Below, in pieces: positions 59,953 through 64,000 of a DNA stretch of 64,000 nucleotides. The number at the start of each line of letters is the position of its first letter. Within the stretch, counting starts at the first letter, position 1. Made by a program: the position numbers and the translations under genes. The DNA comes from Axinella damicornis (Eukaryota; Porifera; Demospongiae; Axinellida; Axinellidae). The notes under the pieces were generated by a model, which saw only the letters and a program-made list of their open reading frames with translations, had not been told where the DNA came from and searched no databases. Location: contig OZ007505.1 of the NCBI GenBank assembly GCA_963931865.1, forward strand, positions 12,910,868 through 12,974,867. The letters run 5' to 3'.

Positions 59953-61411
59953 GGGTACCTGTGAAAGCCGGAACGCGGAACGCGGAACGGAACGCGGAAC
60001 GGAAGTAAAATGCGGGCCGCGCGCTATCGTCACCGTACGCGCAGGGCGTCTTTATTCACTGGACTGGTGGCTGGACTGGACTCACCCACTAATCTGTAAG
60101 ATGCCTTTTTCAGTGTAGGACAGAAGCTAAGCATACTTATTTATTCACTAAAGTTGCTTGCATAGCCTGCTTTCGTGTCTTCCCTCGAGTTGGTAGAGGT
60201 CAAAGGTCACGTGCATAATGAGCTCCAGCTAAATGCGCTTCAGTCAGTCGTGGATGATAGAGAAATATTATTTTCTGTTTTCTATGCTTCAGCAAAAGGC
60301 TGGAGTTTGATGTCTGCGGTAAATAAATGCTCTTCTAATCTTTTCATTGAAGCTCATTAAATATGCACGTGACCTTTGACCTCTACCGACTCGAGGGAAG
60401 ACACGAATAGGCCTGTCCATATTATTCTACTTTTTCTGCCTATTATTCGATTCAGAATTTCCCCCCAAATGCTCCTATTATTCCCAAAGAGATTCCCATT
60501 ATTCCCAGAGAGATGCCCATTTATTCCCATCAAAATTAGGGAAAGTGAGTCAAGTGACTTCAAAAACAATCAATGATTGTATTGCAAAATAATCGAGGTT
60601 TCAATATAGTCCGAGGATTGTCGTTGACAGTACTTTTCTAACAAAAGTCATCACATGTACTGGGCTTCTAGTAGAACATCTGACCTTCTTGACCTTTGTA
60701 AGGATTTGAAGCCGCCCTATTAGGCTGGAATATTCTCTTATTCAAGTTGGTACCTATTATTCCCAAAATTATTCTCGAACTAGAGGTGCTCAGCAGAGCA
60801 CGTACCCCGTGCGCAACTTTAACTTGACAGCTATAGGCCTACCACCGATTATTCACACAGCATGCACGATGAGCCAGCTAGCTAGGCCATGATTTACAGC
60901 GATGTCAGCATGAAGATGAGATACCGTAAGTTGTGGCAGTAATGTTAGAAAATGGGTGTGGTCAAGTTGTATAAATTAGAAGCACGACTTTCACGCAGCT
61001 TTTCTCAGCCTCTCGAGTAAATCTCTGGTCTGTGAGTTATGTAGACGCTAGTATTTTCTGAATTCTGGCACTTCTATCCTGAAATAAGCCTCCAACAAGG
61101 CCTTCACTGCTCAAACCGCGCTTAGACTGCGGACAGACTGACAGACAAACCGATCACTCTACCCCCTGCTGCGCATGCGCACGGGGTAATAATATGGACA
61201 GGCCTAGACACGAAAGCAGGCTATGCAAGCAACTTCAGTGAATAAATAAGTATGCTTAGCTTCTGTCCTACACTGAAAAAGGCATCTTACAGATTTTTGG
61301 GTGAGTAAATAAAGATGCCCTGCGCGTACGGTAATGACAGCGCACGGTCCGCATTTTACTTCCGTTCCGCATTCCATTCCGCGTTCCGCGTTCCGGCTTT
61401 CACAGGTACCC
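59953..61411. mobile_element. Large foldback element with perfect 9-bp TSD
   Basis: GGGTACCTGTGAAAGCCGGA at the left and its complement at the right, with arms of about 220 bp. Flanked by TTGTACAAG at 59944-59952 and 61412-61420. The left arm is followed by an inner hairpin (about 60175-60406, TCCCTCGAGTTGGTAGAGG and complement). The rest of the interior has no recognisable coding region. Confidence 0.93.
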
Positions 61412-61420
61412 TTGTACAAG

Positions 61421-61892
61421 ATATCAGCATTGGAGAATACGAGTACCATTATACAATATTGTTTTGAACAAAGTCAAGAACATCCAAGTATAAATTTTCA
61501 CTGAAGTTATCACTGGGGGTCGTATAGCGCATTGTAGTTCTGCCATTTTAGCTGGTGACTAAAGAGGACCGTTTGTTTGTGGAACAACAACATTGGTATT
61601 GTCATCATCAGCAGCATCCCAATCAACACACATCTGTTAGTGGACTATACACTAGTGACTTAGTCTCGCGACCAGTCCCCTACCACAAAAAATGGGAGAG
61701 GGTCTGCTGAATTGAGTATACGAGCCTTGACCACCACACTGTACAGTACGGCCCAATTATGTCACTGTTCTGCTAACAATGACAGTCCTGATCCGACAGA
61801 GATTATTTTGCAGGAACTGTACTGTGCTTCAACTGCTATGTAGCTCTCTGAAGTTGGCATCATAGCCAGAGCTTGAACATCTTGTATCACTC
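61421..61892. other. No recognisable gene
   Basis: A one-sided TAGTCTCGCGACCAG sequence near 61662 may be a degraded hairpin MITE. No exon supported. Confidence 0.4.
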
Positions 61893-63410
61893 TCTCTCAA
61901 GGGAAGTTTCAGGTGGCCAAGGGAGGTTCTCAAGTGGGGTTCTTCAAAAGGCCGAGGACACCATTCATCACCTGGTGCAAGTTCCTCGCGAGGGAGGGGA
62001 GCTGGATTTACAAGTCCCGTGCGAGGGAGGGGAACTGGATTTGCAAGCCCTTTGCGACGGACAGGGGCTGGTTTTGTGCGTGGTCGTAGTATAGGAAAGG
62101 GCCTAGGACAGCTGCAACCTTAAGGAAGTAATTTCTCTCAGCGTCCACCTGATGTCCCCAACCAGAGCAGAGGGTTTACAAGGGGTAGAGGGACCGACGA
62201 AAGAAGTGCTAGGGGGAGGGGAGGACGAGGAAGTGGGTATTTCAATCCAGACACTACTGCTAAATCATCGGAAGGCTTCACAAATTAATCTCCTGGCCAG
62301 AAATGGAGCCAGAGTCAGACACAAATGGATATTTCTGCAGTTGTACGGAGGAGGTATGGCCCTGGCCCTGGTACCCAGCAGGCCCCAACAGTGGCACCAC
62401 CCCTCCAGGCACAGCAAACACTTCCCCACTGGATTAATGTTCAGTCACCGCAAGTACCTCCTAACTGGATCCAGCAACAGCAGGCACCACCATCGTGGCC
62501 CCAGCAACTGCCAGCACAATCGCCTGTGGTTCAGCAGCAGCAGCAAGTACCCAGCAGGCCCCAACAGTGGCACCACCCCTCCAGGCACAGCAAACACTTC
62601 CCCACTGGATTAATGTTCAGTCACCGCAAGTACCTCCTAACTGGATCCAGCAACAGCAGGCACCACCATCGTGGCCCCAGCAACTGCCAGCACAATCGCC
62701 TGTGGTTCAGCAGCAGCAGCAAGCACCACCACCATCTTGGCCCCAACCCACACAAGTGCCTTTCGTTCCGCAGCAGCAAACTCCCCCATCATGTTGGCCC
62801 CAACCACAGCCATCATTGTGACCCCAAACGCAACTGGTACAACTGCAGCAACAGCAAGCACTGCCATACTTGCTGTATTTGAATGAAGACGCTCAGCTGG
62901 AGGTCCTGCTGAAGTCCATCCATGAACAGGGGGCCAGCCAGGCTGTAGTACAGCAAGTGGTAGGGGATGCTACTATGTTACTAGTCTCGGTACCAGACCC
63001 TCGCACGCAGAGCGAGGGTCTGGTACTGAGACTACTCTGTTGCCAGTTCATTGTAAAGGCACGGAGTTGTGTGGGCACACTCTTGAGTGACGATTAGACT
63101 CGTGCTGTTATCTCTTTCTCAGGCCAAGATCAACAGTGAAGAAGATGCTGATGCTGCCCTGAAACTCTCAAGTGCTCTCACACAGGCGCTGCTGGCATAC
63201 CATCTCCACTGTAAGGCTACTACCAGCCAGTATTGTTAATACAAAATAATTTCATGTTATGATTGTGTGTGTGGTCATCCTCGGTATTCTTGAACCTTGG
63301 TTGATGTCCATTTTGCACAGAGCATCCCAGAGAACCCACTGGCTGCAGTGATTGGCAGCTTGCAGGGCCTCGGCCATGCAGTTAGACTTGCAGAATCCTA
63401 CGTCTTCTAG
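61893..63410 (+). CDS. RG-rich and P/Q-rich protein, partial
   Basis: Near 61895-62100 one frame is rich in Arg-Gly (SSRGRGAGFTSPVRGRG). Near 62130-62260 it reads NQSRGFTRGRGTDERSARGR. Then comes a Pro/Gln-rich region (PHWINVQSPQVPPNW, PSWPQQLPAQSPVVQQQQQ), then NEDAQLEVLLKSIHEQGAS and VVQQVV near 62880-62960. An exon near 63123-63212 gives AKINSEEDADAALKLSSALT, and a last segment near 63320-63410 gives ENPLAAVIGSLQGLGHAVRL and ends in a stop. The RG motifs suggest RNA binding and the P/Q stretch is probably disordered. I do not recognise the family. Frame changes occur near 62110 and 62290 and at the duplication 62371-62722, so exon borders are uncertain. The 5' end is not identified. Confidence 0.5.
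62371..62722 (+). repeat. 176-bp tandem duplication in coding sequence
   Basis: GTACCCAGCAGGCCCCAACA begins at 62371 and again at 62547, and the two copies look identical over the P/Q-rich part. The period of 176 is not a multiple of three, so reading through both copies changes the frame. Confidence 0.92.
62982..63034. mobile_element. 53-bp micro-MITE
   Basis: TAGTCTCGGTACCAGACCCT at the left and its complement at the right. Flanks CTATGTTAC (62973-62981) and CTCTGTTGC (63035-63043) match at 7 of 9 positions. It lies just after an apparent exon of the RG/PQ gene. Confidence 0.8.
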
Positions 63411-64000
63411 CAACCAGTAGCTGCTAGTGTCAAGGCAGTGGACTAGTTTTATAGTATGGCGTTGATTGACACTTGTATGCTATTCACACAATCATGCAAT
63501 CCCCTAAATTTATACTACCTATGAAAATGATTGTTCTTGATATTATGATGACAGTGTGATCAAGCCTAAAGTGGGGATGCTCCCTTTTTAGTGGATCTCG
63601 AGGTGGCACACCGAACTGACCAGGAGGCCAACCTGGGGCCAGTTTAGTTGTGGGTTGTGTACTCCTTGACTTGGTTCCATGTGCCCAACCAAAGTTACTA
63701 CCATCTGATGTACAATTTGACTTCATCCTCCCAGCTGGAACAAACCCTGCATGGGGTGCACACTTGGAGAATCACCACCCAGTGTGCTTTGGTATGCTTC
63801 AATGGAGCCATTCTGAGGAGCGGTGGGCATCCCACAGTTGACTGTAAGAAAGGAAGCGATGTCAGCATCAAATAAAAAGTGGGAGGATAAGACATCAGCT
63901 ATTCATATCAAAAGCAATCTTGCTGGAGTGTATGCCAGTGGGAGATACAGGTCCACGCCGGAATTGAATTAGCCCCCTAAACTTGTTAAAATGTGTCAGT
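63411..64000. other. No firm gene at window end
   Basis: Plus frames at 63648-63875 (SYYHLMYNLTSSSQLEQTLH, CALVCFNGAI) are open and look somewhat protein-like, but I recognise no domain or splice structure. They may belong to a gene or element continuing past the window. Confidence 0.3.

Overview
The window looks like genomic DNA from an animal. It is intron-rich, has GT-AG splice sites and carries metazoan gene families: ryanodine receptor, beta-TrCP, Argonaute, SUPT16H, SF3B4 and a death-domain protein. Dense young transposons, a frequent TACATGTA-like motif and the style of the death-domain sequence suggest a sponge or another early-branching marine invertebrate. That placement is inference, because no rRNA or mitochondrial marker is present.

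Layout. At 1.6-5.4 kb (minus strand) lie exons of an unassigned helical-repeat-like protein. At 5.8-9.4 kb is a nest of DNA transposons: two copies of one hAT family, each holding a different insertion, so each copy shows the empty site of the other. At 10.4-11.3 kb (minus) is an apparently intact two-exon RRM protein. At 14.35-16.26 kb is a third hAT-type element with three 300-bp tandem units. At 20.25-28.75 kb (plus) is a ryanodine-receptor-like gene with a recognisable C-terminal half, several frame breaks and no pore/S6 segment. At 29-33.4 kb (minus) are a split death domain and a possible second gene end. At 34.5-36.2 kb (minus) is the first RRM of SF3B4. At 38.7-39.5 kb is a gag-like retroelement remnant, followed by a 30-bp minisatellite (39.5-41.1 kb) that is open in two forward frames throughout and in a reverse frame over part of its length. 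At 41.6-42.7 kb is a hAT transposase remnant. At 43.2-43.6 kb is a kelch fragment. At 44.6-48.4 kb (plus) are two Argonaute exons, then the C-terminal part of SUPT16H. At 51.6-53.5 kb (minus) are four beta-TrCP exons that splice in frame. At 57.6-61.4 kb are two large foldback elements. At 61.9-63.4 kb (plus) is an RG-rich, P/Q-rich protein gene.

Two themes stand out. First, most conserved genes are partial (RyR, SF3B4, Argonaute, SUPT16H, beta-TrCP, kelch), and RyR, SF3B4, Argonaute and the death-domain gene also carry indel frame breaks. The RRM gene and the beta-TrCP exons read cleanly. Uncorrected long-read indels or misjoins and true gene decay are both possible. Second, many transposons have legible target-site duplications (TSDs): 8 bp for hAT copies, 4 bp for a foldback family, TA for another element, and 9 bp for a large group of TAG(C/T)CTCGTTCCC-ended hairpins from about 43 bp upward. 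The 9-bp class resembles Mutator-type insertion. Genes here are not organised as operons and no shared pathway is apparent.
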